Below are positions 7,349 to 15,247 of a DNA stretch of 64,000 nt, one piece after another (the first letter of the stretch is position 1; each line of letters begins with the position of its first letter). Position numbers and translations under genes: made by a program. The DNA is taken from NCBI GenBank assembly GCA_910588685.1, contig CAJUPX010000012.1:5330-69329 (forward strand). The letters run 5' to 3'. The DNA comes from an uncultured Christensenellaceae bacterium (GTDB taxonomy: Bacteria > Bacillota > Clostridia > Christensenellales > Borkfalkiaceae). The notes under the pieces are model-generated. The model worked only from the letters and a program-made list of their open reading frames with translations. It made no database searches and was not told the DNA's origin.

Positions 7349-7730
7349 TGTTAACCTCCCCGTTCTGCAACGTACGGTTTATTATTGTTATTAATTTTTC
7401 CTTTGCTATGAGATTTTTACGTGCAAAATCCATAAGCTCCAGCGTTTTTTCCTTTAACATTTTTACAACATAGTCCTCGGCTTTGGCGCTGTCGAAATCA
7501 GCCACAAATACTCCTTTGCCCTGCAAAGTATATAAAAACCCTTCGGCGCACAAATCGTCGTACGCGCGTTTAGCCGTTATAATACCTATCTGCAATTCTT
7601 TTGCGAGCGCGCGTATAGACGGCAGCATACTTCCTTTTGCTATACTGCCCCTGAGTATCTGACCTCTCAACTGGCTTTTAATTTGTTCGTAAATGGGTTC
7701 GCCCGATTCGTATGAAATAATAATGTGCAT
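7338..7730 (-). CDS. GntR-family regulator, YtrA subfamily
   Basis: 130 residues from the ATG at 7730. Residues 10-75 are a winged helix (EPIYEQIKSQLRGQILRGSI, LPSIRALAKELQIG, GKGVFV), and the short helical C-terminus is typical of the YtrA subfamily, which lacks a large effector domain. It heads an ABC transporter operon, and YtrA relatives repress their own operon. A candidate operator, ACAGT-2-ACTGT (7769-7780), overlaps the -35 box. A TTG start 33 nt upstream would place the start codon inside the promoter and is rejected. The ribosome site is weak (GAG). Confidence 0.88.
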   Translation of the reverse strand: MHIIISYESGEPIYEQIKSQLRGQILRGSIAKGSMLPSIRALAKELQIGIITAKRAYDDLCAEGFLYTLQGKGVFVADFDSAKAEDYVVKMLKEKTLELMDFARKNLIAKEKLITIINRTLQNGEVNNDK

Positions 7731-7754
7731 ATAAATCTCACTGTTACTACCGTA

Positions 7755-7783
7755 ATTATACAATAGATACAGTTTACTGTCAA
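7755..7783 (-). promoter_or_regulatory. Consensus promoter and operator of the ytr-like operon
   Basis: TTGACA (7778-7783), a 17-bp spacer and TATAAT (7755-7760) on the minus strand: a perfect sigma-A promoter. The inverted repeat ACAGT-AA-ACTGT (7769-7780) overlaps the -35 box and is a likely binding site for the GntR protein. Confidence 0.85.
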
Positions 7784-7793
7784 TACTTTTTCA

Positions 7794-7824
7794 CAAAAAA
7801 ATCCCCCGGAGGGGAAATTTTTTT
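7794..7824. terminator. Terminator after dinB
   Basis: A short CCCC/GGGG stem with flanking A and T runs of seven on each side. On the minus strand it follows the dinB stop. The stem is short but GC-pure. Confidence 0.6.
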
Positions 7825-7829
7825 ACCGT

Positions 7830-9086
7830 CTATTTTTTATCGTTTTTATTAGCGTTGCCTTCCGGGTGTATTACGTGCTCGCCTTTAATATCAAGCTCGC
7901 TTAAACGCGGGTCGCTGAATACCGTTGCGGGACGGATTATTTTATTGCCGTATTTCTTTCTTATACTGTCAATGGCGGCATTGAGGCGCGTTTGCTTTTG
8001 CTCGTTTTCTCCGCTTGAAAATAAAGACAGCTGTTCGTTGCCCGAATCAAAATCTGAAACCGTAACGCCGAGCGCGCGAACGTCGTTTGTCCAGGGATAT
8101 ACTTCGTTGAACAGCGAAAACGCAAGAGTTGCTATGTCCTTCATATTACAGGAGGGATTACTCAACTTGCCCTGTTTTGCATAACTTTTAAGCGCGTTCG
8201 ACCGCGCGAAAATATGAACCGTGCGGGCTTTTTCAAAACCCGCCTCACGCATACGCGAGCTAACCGAATCGGCGAGAAGCCAAATTACCGGCTCCACCTC
8301 TGCGCTTGATTTCAAATCGCGGTAAACGGTTAAACTGTTTCCTATGGACTTTACGTCTTTTTCGTCCCCGGCAGACGCCACGGGGCTGTCGTCTTTTCCG
8401 TTGGCATAAGCGTGAAGATATCCGCCCCATTTGCCGAGCATTGAGTACAGCCTGTTTACATCGGTCAGCGCCAAATCGCCGATAGTTTTAATGCCCGCCG
8501 CATTTAGCTTTTGCTGCGTTGCCTTTCCCACGTATAAAAGCTCGCGGACGGGCAGAGTCCACACCTTTTGTTTGTAATTTTGCAACGTTATCTCTGTTAC
8601 GGCGTCCGGCTTTTTCATATCCGAGCCGAGCTTTGCAAAAATTTTATTCCAGCTTACGCCTATACTTACGGTAAGCCCCAGCTCTTCTTTTATGCGCGTG
8701 CGTATTAGTTCGGCAAGATTATATCCGCCGCCGAACAGCTTTTGACAATGCGTTACGTCGAGCCAACACTCGTCTATGCCGTAGCTCTCTATTTTATCGG
8801 TATAATCCGCATAAATTTTTTTAACCTCTCTGGAAACAGCCAGATAAGCAGGGAAATCGGCTTTGACCTCAACGAGGCTGTCGCCGCACTTGCGCTTTGC
8901 CTCCCAGTATACGTCGCCCGTCTTTACTCCGAGAGCTTTGGCAACCGTATTCTTAGCTAAAACTATACCGTGTCTGTCTTCCTTACTGCCTATCACCACT
9001 ACCGGTTTATTGCGTATTTCAGGGTTTTTGCGGCATTCAACCGAGGCATAAAAATTATTTAGGTCGCTGTGGAGTACTGTGCGCAT
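7830..9086 (-). CDS. dinB: DNA polymerase IV, Y family
   Basis: 418 residues, the usual length for DinB-type translesion polymerases. The first metal-binding motif is SDLNNFYASVE (7-17) and the second is YGIDECWLD (102-110), with the catalytic Asp-Glu pair at 105-106. The helix-hairpin-helix thumb follows (LLYVGKATQQKLNAAGI), then the little-finger domain. It copies past damaged bases without proofreading. The C-terminus lacks an obvious QLSLF-type clamp-binding peptide at the very end, but QLSLF occurs internally near residue 356. A small protein of the kind often found beside dinB lies just upstream. Confidence 0.95.
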   Translation of the reverse strand: MRTVLHSDLNNFYASVECRKNPEIRNKPVVVIGSKEDRHGIVLAKNTVAKALGVKTGDVYWEAKRKCGDSLVEVKADFPAYLAVSREVKKIYADYTDKIESYGIDECWLDVTHCQKLFGGGYNLAELIRTRIKEELGLTVSIGVSWNKIFAKLGSDMKKPDAVTEITLQNYKQKVWTLPVRELLYVGKATQQKLNAAGIKTIGDLALTDVNRLYSMLGKWGGYLHAYANGKDDSPVASAGDEKDVKSIGNSLTVYRDLKSSAEVEPVIWLLADSVSSRMREAGFEKARTVHIFARSNALKSYAKQGKLSNPSCNMKDIATLAFSLFNEVYPWTNDVRALGVTVSDFDSGNEQLSLFSSGENEQKQTRLNAAIDSIRKKYGNKIIRPATVFSDPRLSELDIKGEHVIHPEGNANKNDKK

Positions 9087-9125
9087 ATCTATATTATACC
9101 CCTTATCAGAAATTAAGCAAGTTTT

Positions 9126-9380
9126 TTAATACCCGCTTACCGTTTCCACAAACCAGCGGTTTGTAGTTGTTTCGACGTACAAACTTTTTTCCGAGCCCTG
9201 CACTAATATTTTATATTTTTTTGTAAGAATACTGCCCACGGTTGACGGAGCCTGCCGCTCGTCCAGAATACGGTCTATTTTAAAACGCCTGCCGTCGCTC
9301 CACTCTATTTCAAGCGGTCTTAATTTGCCCTCGTTGTTTATTTTTACTATGACCGACACATAGACCTTGCGATAAAACAT
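9126..9380 (-). CDS. Small protein often found beside dinB (DUF6504-like), tentative
   Basis: 84 residues. The core reads IEWSDGRRFKIDRIL, then a run ending NRWFVE, a beta-rich pattern like the small DUF6504-type proteins that sit next to Y-family polymerase genes. It is transcribed in the same direction and lies 39 nt upstream of dinB, so the two probably share a transcript. No catalytic residues are evident. A role in polymerase IV regulation is suggested only by position. Confidence 0.5.
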   Translation of the reverse strand: MFYRKVYVSVIVKINNEGKLRPLEIEWSDGRRFKIDRILDERQAPSTVGSILTKKYKILVQGSEKSLYVETTTNRWFVETVSGY

Positions 9381-9396
9381 ATTAAAATTATGTGCA

Positions 9397-9424
9397 AAAA
9401 AAGCCCGGTTAACGGGCTTTTCTC
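9397..9424. terminator. Bidirectional terminator
   Basis: AAAGCCCG-GTTAA-CGGGCTTTT stem-loop flanked by A and T runs; it follows the SSB gene on the minus strand. Confidence 0.8.
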
Positions 9425-9431
9425 ATTTTAT

Positions 9432-10118
9432 TTAATCGTTGCGCTCAAAAGTTCTGGGCACGGAATAGAGGTCGAACTCTTCGTCTATGTCAAACTCCGA
9501 CTCGTCGTCGAAAGCGGCGAGTTTGGATATCGAAACCTCATATGCCGTCATAGTTAAAAAACTGTCGTCGGGCTGCTTTTTCTGGTATTCACGGCTCTGT
9601 ATTCTGCCGGAAAGCGCCACTTTGTCGCCGACCGTCAAGTTGCTTACAAACCTTGCGTTTCTGCCCCACGCGATTGCGGGAATATAGTCGGACTTATTAT
9701 AACTGCGGTTTACGGCTATTAAAAGGTCGGCTATTTCTCTGTTAAACGGCGTTGTGCGGTATACGGGCGGTTTGCAGATATAGCCCGAAAGCACTATAGA
9801 GTTGGGATTTTTGCCAGGCTCCGTATCAAACAATTCCCTTATAAACACCGTAAGCATAAGTCTGGACTTGCCGCCCTCAAGCTTGTTGTAAGAGCGGAAC
9901 TGACCGAGCGCGCATATTGTGCCGCCTACTTTCATATCTTCCGTCATAATACGCTCGGAAACGGTTACTGGCAATATGTCCGCCTGCCCCGACAACCGCA
10001 TTACTTTTACTTTGAATTCGTAGAATCCTTCGCCGTACACCTCGTGCGACAGCTGTGCGTCTGAAATAATCTCGCCGAAAATGTATACTCTGTTGTTTTT
10101 CTCCGTATTGTAATTCAT
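9432..10118 (-). CDS. Tandem OB-fold single-stranded DNA-binding protein
   Basis: 228 residues with two SSB-like OB folds: residues about 10-98 (RVYIFGEIISDAQL ... LTVFIREL) and about 106-205 (NSIVLSGYICKPPVYRT ... IPAIAWGRNARFVSNL, KVALSGRIQSR). The second half keeps the classic SSB strand pattern with the W-G-R-x-A segment. The C-terminus is acidic (ESEFDIDEEFDL) but does not end in the usual DDDIPF tip. Two OB folds in one chain suggest it binds as a dimer rather than as the usual tetramer. It has a strong ribosome site (AGGAGG). It may be a second SSB used in recombination or primosome work. Confidence 0.75.
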   Translation of the reverse strand: MNYNTEKNNRVYIFGEIISDAQLSHEVYGEGFYEFKVKVMRLSGQADILPVTVSERIMTEDMKVGGTICALGQFRSYNKLEGGKSRLMLTVFIRELFDTEPGKNPNSIVLSGYICKPPVYRTTPFNREIADLLIAVNRSYNKSDYIPAIAWGRNARFVSNLTVGDKVALSGRIQSREYQKKQPDDSFLTMTAYEVSISKLAAFDDESEFDIDEEFDLYSVPRTFERND

Positions 10119-10158
10119 TTATAGCCTCCTTAAAAGTGTTTCTTAATAATTTTTAGGG

Positions 10159-10923
10159 TCAGCTTACGGGCTTTTGCCTGCCCGTACCGTCTATTATATA
10201 GCCCTCTTTGTATATCAGCTCGTCAACCGTAACGAACGTATAACCCTTGTTTTTGAGCGTTTCCAGAATTATGGGAACTGCCTCCGCCGTATGTAATCCG
10301 TTGTTGTGCATAAGTATTATTGAGCCGCTTTTTACGCCGTTTATAACCCGCATTGCAATATCCGACGCAGAAAGGTCTTTCCAGTCAAGGCTGTCTACGT
10401 CCCACTGTATCGTATAATAGCCCAAAGACGATGCTGTTTTTATAAGTTCGTCGTCGTAGTCTCCGTACGGCGCGCGGAAAAGCTCCACCTTTTTACCAGT
10501 TATCTTTTCGATTGCCTCGGACGAAGCCGTAAGCTCCTTTTTTATGTCCTCTGCATTTTGCTTTGACATATATGAGTGCGTTGACGAGTGCGTACCCACC
10601 GTATGCCCCGCATCGCTTATTTTCTTTACAAAATCGCCGTATTTTTCCGTCCAGAATTCAACTGTAAAAAAAGTTGCCTTAACTTCGGACACTTCAAGCG
10701 CCTTTAAAATCTGGTCGGTGTATTCCGTTCCCCAGGCGCAGTCAAAAGTTATAGCCACCTTTTTATCGTCGCGCTCAACCGAATAAATGGGAACAAGCCG
10801 CGGGGTGTTGCCGTAAAATACGGCGTAGGCGTTGGAATAATAGACTGACGTACAGAGCACCGCAATCATAGCGACGGCGGCAAGCGCAAATGCAATACTT
10901 TTTAATTTAATAGTTTTTATCAC
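10159..10923 (-). CDS. Polysaccharide deacetylase, PdaB-like
   Basis: 254 residues starting at a GTG with GGAGAGGA upstream. One N-terminal membrane helix (about 8-29) anchors an outward NodB domain (50-240). Motifs are TFDCAWG (motif 1), the metal-binding GTHSSTHSYM (motif 2), RAPYG (motif 3), WDVDSLDW (motif 4) and IILMHN (motif 5). The Cys after the first Asp, as in PdaB-type proteins, replaces the usual second Asp. PdaB is made during sporulation in Bacillus and is needed for spore cortex maintenance; the same role is inferred here. It is monocistronic, with about 200 nt of AT-rich sequence upstream. Confidence 0.85.
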   Translation of the reverse strand: MIKTIKLKSIAFALAAVAMIAVLCTSVYYSNAYAVFYGNTPRLVPIYSVERDDKKVAITFDCAWGTEYTDQILKALEVSEVKATFFTVEFWTEKYGDFVKKISDAGHTVGTHSSTHSYMSKQNAEDIKKELTASSEAIEKITGKKVELFRAPYGDYDDELIKTASSLGYYTIQWDVDSLDWKDLSASDIAMRVINGVKSGSIILMHNNGLHTAEAVPIILETLKNKGYTFVTVDELIYKEGYIIDGTGRQKPVS

Positions 10924-11070
10924 ACTGTCCTCTCCGATAATACCACTAACCCAAAATAAGAATTTGTCGTAATTTGACTTAATTACACTTGTTTTGATGT
11001 TTTTGGTTTTACTTGATTTTGCTTTCTAAAATACTTTATTAATTTACCGCCGCCGATATTCCGCAAATAC

Positions 11071-11133
11071 AAAAAAAGCCCCGCAGGGCTTTTAAAAAAT
11101 TAATCCCGAAGTTATACCTCGGGATTTATTTTT
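11071..11133. terminator. Two back-to-back intrinsic terminators
   Basis: One hairpin has an AAGCCC/GGGCTT stem (11076-11091) and the other AATCCCGA/TCGGGATT (11102-11126); both are flanked by A/T runs. On the minus strand both follow the repeat-protein gene ending at 11142. The remainder of the 10924-11141 gap is AT-rich and shows no gene. Confidence 0.8.
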
Positions 11134-11141
11134 GAGTACTT

Positions 11142-13070
11142 TTATACGCAGTTGTATTTTACAGTCATATTATTGCCGTTATCCAAATCATAAGCATATG
11201 TTATAGCCCTATGACCAAAACAGTAATAACTTATGGCTATTGTCTTAGCAAACCAATTAGTTTTTATTACAATTCTCTTCGTTTGATAAGGTTGTATTTC
11301 AATTTCTGCTACATCCTGTAAATTTTTCCAATCTTCAGCGTCGGATTCAAAGCATAATTTTGTATTATAATAAACTGTTACTTTATTATTAGTTGGATTA
11401 TACACATCAATCTGCCAACCAGAACTTTTTCCGCAGTTAGTTACTTTTAGATAGCTTGCACGCTGTAAATTCATATGACAACAATAAGGATCAAGTTCAT
11501 TAGCATATAATATCCTATCGTCTTTATATGTAGTTATTCTTGCAGCAACTGTAGTAGCAAAAAAATTAGCATAAATAACTACTATTTTAGATTGACCGGG
11601 AGCAAGAGTAAATGATTGTATATCGCTTAAATTTCTCCATCTTTCAGCATCCTCATATGAACACATCTTAGTATTATATTTAACTGTTGCCGTACTATCA
11701 AACGGGTTAGTTATTTTAACTATCCAATCACGTGAAAAAGTTCCAATTTCGCTTAAAATCGATAAATCTTCCGTATTTCCGTAGTGAGCTTTTGTATTGC
11801 CGCTCATACACAGATATCCTTTTGGAACAACCGATCCATTTGGCAAAGATATGTGACTGTCCGGGTTAGTCTCAGACAAATCGTTCGCATACGTTATATA
11901 TCTTGTGCCTTTTTTTATATGACTAAACGTAACGTAACACGCAGGCCACTGTTCTTCAATTTCAACTACCGTTGACGTTCGCGCAGGCATAGTAAATACT
12001 TTGATATAGTCAAGATTAGTCCAATATCTTGCATTCCCTTTCGTGACCATTCTGGAATTATACATTACGTCTAACGGTCCGTTAGAATAATTTGTAACAT
12101 TAATTAGCCACTTATTATCTTTTTTAGAATGAGTTGAAACATAAAGATAATCATAAACGTTTATAGTAAAAGCTACCTTAAATTTTGTTAGAACACCGAT
12201 ATTCATCAGATAATCGAATTTTTTGATAAGATAATCGATTATAGGTCCGTGACCACTGCTGTCAAAGTCATAATCATCCTCAAAATGTATGGATGCTTTA
12301 TCGCTAAGTTTGACATAATCAAAGTCGTGTATAGCCAAATACAAATCCTGATTGTACGCACCTTCTAACCCTGACGGAAAACTTGTGCGCCCATTATTAG
12401 AATCGCTAAAAAATAAATCATAAGTTATAAGAGAAGCCAAAACGCGCTTACCGTACATCGGAGCATAATATGTATTAGGTCCTATATCCCCCCAGGCGTG
12501 ATTCAGTAATTCATAAGATAACTCATAATCATTTAATTTAAAATAAGCTAACGCCATAGGAATCAATATTTCCAATTCGCTTTGCGCCGAATCGGCATAC
12601 AAACTGGCTCCTTCAGGATTTTTAATATTTAGATATTTATTTAGCTGATACTGAGTATCGTCTATCATTTTTTGTATTTGATTTTGTTCGGACTGAGTTA
12701 CTGCACCTTTAAGCATTAATTTATAACTTTCAATCTGATTATTCAATTCGGTTTCCACATCGCTGCCGGCAGCTTCAAGTTGCTTAATTATTTCGTTTTC
12801 GCAATCTATATCATTGTCAATAGACAAAGTTGATATTTGATCGGATTCATCTACCGTGTTAAGTATAGAATTATCTGCATAATCAACGTTTTTTTCTATG
12901 GGGTCGATAGGCGTAAACACCAAATCGTTATTATAAATGTCTCTGTAATTTTCGTTTTCATCAGTATCAGCGTTTGCCGAATGATTAATCGATCCTATCA
13001 ACGCCCCAAAAAAGATTATAGTCACTAATAATAAGCATATTAATTTCAAATTAATTTTTATATTTTTCAT
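11142..13070 (-). CDS. Secreted protein with three 79-residue beta repeats, unknown
   Basis: 642 residues. A signal peptide (1-35, ending ANA) is followed by a helical region (90-200, including a TPR-like stretch near 175-195). Three tandem copies of exactly 79 residues lie at about 320-398, 448-526 and 551-629. Shared signature: a W near the start, V/I-x-N, a strand ending YN[ST]-[KR], a W in the middle (YWTNL, RWRNL, DWKNL), a hydrophobic strand, and an end Y-A-x-[DE]-L. Linkers between the copies are 49 and 24 residues. The repeat looks like a small beta sandwich; I do not recognise it. The DNA is AT-rich compared with the core genes. It follows a lipoprotein gene by 25 nt and has a good ribosome site. 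Confidence 0.8.
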   Translation of the reverse strand: MKNIKINLKLICLLLVTIIFFGALIGSINHSANADTDENENYRDIYNNDLVFTPIDPIEKNVDYADNSILNTVDESDQISTLSIDNDIDCENEIIKQLEAAGSDVETELNNQIESYKLMLKGAVTQSEQNQIQKMIDDTQYQLNKYLNIKNPEGASLYADSAQSELEILIPMALAYFKLNDYELSYELLNHAWGDIGPNTYYAPMYGKRVLASLITYDLFFSDSNNGRTSFPSGLEGAYNQDLYLAIHDFDYVKLSDKASIHFEDDYDFDSSGHGPIIDYLIKKFDYLMNIGVLTKFKVAFTINVYDYLYVSTHSKKDNKWLINVTNYSNGPLDVMYNSRMVTKGNARYWTNLDYIKVFTMPARTSTVVEIEEQWPACYVTFSHIKKGTRYITYANDLSETNPDSHISLPNGSVVPKGYLCMSGNTKAHYGNTEDLSILSEIGTFSRDWIVKITNPFDSTATVKYNTKMCSYEDAERWRNLSDIQSFTLAPGQSKIVVIYANFFATTVAARITTYKDDRILYANELDPYCCHMNLQRASYLKVTNCGKSSGWQIDVYNPTNNKVTVYYNTKLCFESDAEDWKNLQDVAEIEIQPYQTKRIVIKTNWFAKTIAISYYCFGHRAITYAYDLDNGNNMTVKYNCV

Positions 13071-13095
13071 AATTTTTCCTCTACTAATTTTTTCT

Positions 13096-13617
13096 TTATA
13101 ATAAACTTCTAATCATAAATAATTTATTTTCATCGGGATAAAAAATCATTAATAAACAGCACGAATCATAAAAAGAACGCTCGGAATTATAGAAATCGTC
13201 AGTATTATCCCCGCGATTTCTGCTACCTATGTATCGCCAATAATAATTTTTATCCCAGTCCGGTCTGAAATCCTCAGGATATTCAACCTTTACGCTTCTT
13301 ATCATATAATCTAAATGGTCATCTGCAAATATCTCGAACGCCGTTTCTTTTTCTTTTATAAAATCCGATATAAACTCAACAGGTTGATTTTGAGCTTTAT
13401 ATATTGAAATTGAAGTACCGTCGCCGTGAAAATTATTATGAGCCGTATCCGCATTAGTAAACTCCATTTTAAACTCTTTCGGCAATTCAACCTCCCACCG
13501 GGAATAAGAAACCTCAAACGGCTCTAAAAAACACCCGCACAAAAAAACAAGAACACTGCCCGAAATTACAACAAACAAAAAAAATAAGTTTGTTACGGTT
13601 TTTATTTTATTTTGCAT
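13096..13617 (-). CDS. Lipoprotein, unknown
   Basis: 173 residues from the ATG at 13617, chosen because AGGAG lies 6 nt upstream; an in-frame extension to 13683 adds no membrane signal. The signal peptide (FFLFVVISGSVLVFLCGC) ends in a lipobox, with the modified Cys expected in LCGC. The mature part is polar, with several Trp/Tyr-rich stretches, and I see no known domain. It is the first gene of a pair with the three-repeat secreted protein; both are AT-rich and probably co-expressed at the cell surface. Confidence 0.75.
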   Translation of the reverse strand: MQNKIKTVTNLFFLFVVISGSVLVFLCGCFLEPFEVSYSRWEVELPKEFKMEFTNADTAHNNFHGDGTSISIYKAQNQPVEFISDFIKEKETAFEIFADDHLDYMIRSVKVEYPEDFRPDWDKNYYWRYIGSRNRGDNTDDFYNSERSFYDSCCLLMIFYPDENKLFMIRSLL

Positions 13618-13792
13618 TTTTAACTCCTGTATTTTGTAATTTACTATTTTATTATAGTTGTAATTACAAAAAACCACAAGCAAATGAAAATACTTTGTAT
13701 TTTTGAAAAAATTTCATATCGCTTAACCCTCCATATACTTTTAACGCGCACCTCTTATGCTTATAAGACGATATTTACTTATATTATTTACG
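13618..13792. other. Intergenic region with upstream signals for the lipoprotein gene
   Basis: AT-rich. It should hold the minus-strand promoter of the lipoprotein operon, but I cannot pick a single convincing -35/-10 pair. No coding frame of note. Confidence 0.4.
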
Positions 13793-13829
13793 CAAAAAAA
13801 CTCCCGCAAATACTTGCGAGAGTTTTTTG
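13793..13829. terminator. Terminator after deoC-like gene
   Basis: AAAAAACTC..CGCAA/TTGCG..GAGTTTTTT stem with one mismatch and a 4-nt loop; on the minus strand it follows the deoC-like stop. Confidence 0.8.
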
Positions 13830-13839
13830 GTTATTTAAG

Positions 13840-14601
13840 TTAAATATTTGCCGTGGTTTCGGCGGAGGAGATAATTGCGCGCGCTACCGAGGTTGCGTTT
13901 TTACTGCCTATAACATTTGCGCCCGCGTCTATTGCGCTGCTCATTTCGAGTATGGTTGCAACACCCTCGGCTTTAATTGTGCATCTGTCTTTTACCGCGG
14001 ACTTAATTTTTGATATAAGCTTTGCCTCGCTGCCGAGCGCGGAAGATACGGACTGGGTTTTTACCGAATTAACGCCGCACTCCGCAGCAATCGTACAGAG
14101 CTTTATCAGCTCGTTTTCGGTGAGCATATTGCACTCGGCGTCAATCCTTAACGCCTTGTTTTTGCAGGCTTTTTTGAGTTTTTTAAATTCTCTTTTTACA
14201 TACGCGTAATTGCCGTCGCGGACGTGGGAAACGGGTACGGCAACCTCTACTTCGTCGGCGCCGTCGGCTATTGCGCGCTTTACCGCCTTAACCTTTATAG
14301 CCGTCGTATCGCCTCCGTACGGATAGCTTATGCAGGCTATCAGAAGGCATTTTCTGTTAAAGCCGAGAAAACCCGAACACTGCCTGATATAGCAGGGTAA
14401 AACGCATATGCCGCCTATTTCAAGCGCGTTCGCGTCGGCGCAGGCGGTTTTAAGCGCGTTTAATCCGACCGCTATATCGGCGAGGTTATATTCGAGCTTT
14501 TTCACCTGAGCCCGTGCTGCCTCCGCATTTATTTTGCGGCGGAACTGAGAAAATAAAAGTCTTTCGTTTTCGGAAATTGTTCCTATGTTTACCGTATCCA
14601 T
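13840..14601 (-). CDS. Deoxyribose-phosphate aldolase family protein (divergent DeoC)
   Basis: 254 residues from the ATG at 14601 (AGGGGGATT upstream); a TTG 54 nt earlier is rejected. DeoC-like TIM barrel: GADEVEVAVPVSHVRDG corresponds to the family's EVDMVIN strand, VKTQSV carries the Schiff-base lysine (usual VKTSTG), CTIKAEGVAT carries the second lysine, and NVIGSKN is the phosphate loop (usual RIGTS). The Asp of the proton relay is replaced by Glu in EVEVAV and the phosphate loop is altered, so activity or substrate may differ from 2-deoxyribose 5-phosphate cleavage. It stands alone with its own terminator. Confidence 0.75.
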   Translation of the reverse strand: MDTVNIGTISENERLLFSQFRRKINAEAARAQVKKLEYNLADIAVGLNALKTACADANALEIGGICVLPCYIRQCSGFLGFNRKCLLIACISYPYGGDTTAIKVKAVKRAIADGADEVEVAVPVSHVRDGNYAYVKREFKKLKKACKNKALRIDAECNMLTENELIKLCTIAAECGVNSVKTQSVSSALGSEAKLISKIKSAVKDRCTIKAEGVATILEMSSAIDAGANVIGSKNATSVARAIISSAETTANI

Positions 14602-14674
14602 AATCCCCCTTAAAACCCCAAAAAAGAATATTATTTTGCATAATTTTCTTTTCAAGGTATGCTAATTTATTGTT

Positions 14675-14896
14675 ATGTATATAGGTATTCTGTATTTGTT
14701 GTTGACTTTTTTATTTTGTTTTATTCTCGTGCACTTAATAAAACTTGCGTACATAGGCATTAAATCAATGAATAAACAGCCGGAGGAAGTAAAAAAACCG
14801 GCTCCTCCCCCGGAACCGGTCTATTATATAGTAGAAAAAAAGAGGGCGCGGAAAGCAAGCTATTCCGAGCCCAAGGAATTTAAATTCAAAAAATGA
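14675..14896 (+). CDS. Small single-pass membrane protein, unknown
   Basis: 73 residues. An N-terminal membrane helix (about 3-25, LYLLLTFLFCFILVHLIKL) is followed by a Pro-rich spacer (KKPAPPPEPVYY) and a basic tail (EKKRARK, KEFKFKK). It is divergent from the deoC-like gene and ends one base before the convergent rsfS stop. A cytosolic basic tail on a membrane anchor could bind RNA, ribosomes or phospholipid, but there is no direct evidence. No known family recognised. Confidence 0.6.
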   Translation: MYIGILYLLLTFLFCFILVHLIKLAYIGIKSMNKQPEEVKKPAPPPEPVYYIVEKKRARKASYSEPKEFKFKK

Positions 14897-15247
14897 CTAA
14901 TCCTCGTATTTAATGAGGTTTTCGCCGTCCTCCCAAAGCCTTTCAAGGTTGTAAAAGTCACGCTCCTCGTCGCCGAAAATATGAACGATAACGTCGGAGT
15001 AGTCAAGCACCGCCCATCTTCCCTCGCGCACGCCGTCGCGTCTGCGGGGGATTAAATTATACTCTTTTTCAAATTTTTCTTCCAGATATTCGGCAAGCGA
15101 TTTTACCTGTGTTTTAGAGCTTCCTCCGGCTATAATAAAGTAGTCGCAAAGGCTGGTTTTGTTTTCCACGGCAATATAAACTATGCCTTTCGCCTTTTTT
15201 GACGATAAAAATTTGCAAATCAATAATGTTTTTTCTTTACTGTCCAT
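14897..15247 (-). CDS. rsfS: Ribosomal silencing factor RsfS (YbeB/Iojap)
   Basis: 116 residues, normal for the family. Diagnostic motifs are DYFIIAGGSSKTQVKSLAEY and DGVREGRWAVLDYSDVIVHI, followed by RDFYNLERLW. It binds uL14 on the large ribosomal subunit and blocks subunit joining when nutrients are short. The start codon overlaps the end of the nadD-yqeK fusion gene by 11 nt, matching the usual nadD-yqeK-rsfS order in Firmicutes. Confidence 0.95.
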   Translation of the reverse strand: MDSKEKTLLICKFLSSKKAKGIVYIAVENKTSLCDYFIIAGGSSKTQVKSLAEYLEEKFEKEYNLIPRRRDGVREGRWAVLDYSDVIVHIFGDEERDFYNLERLWEDGENLIKYED

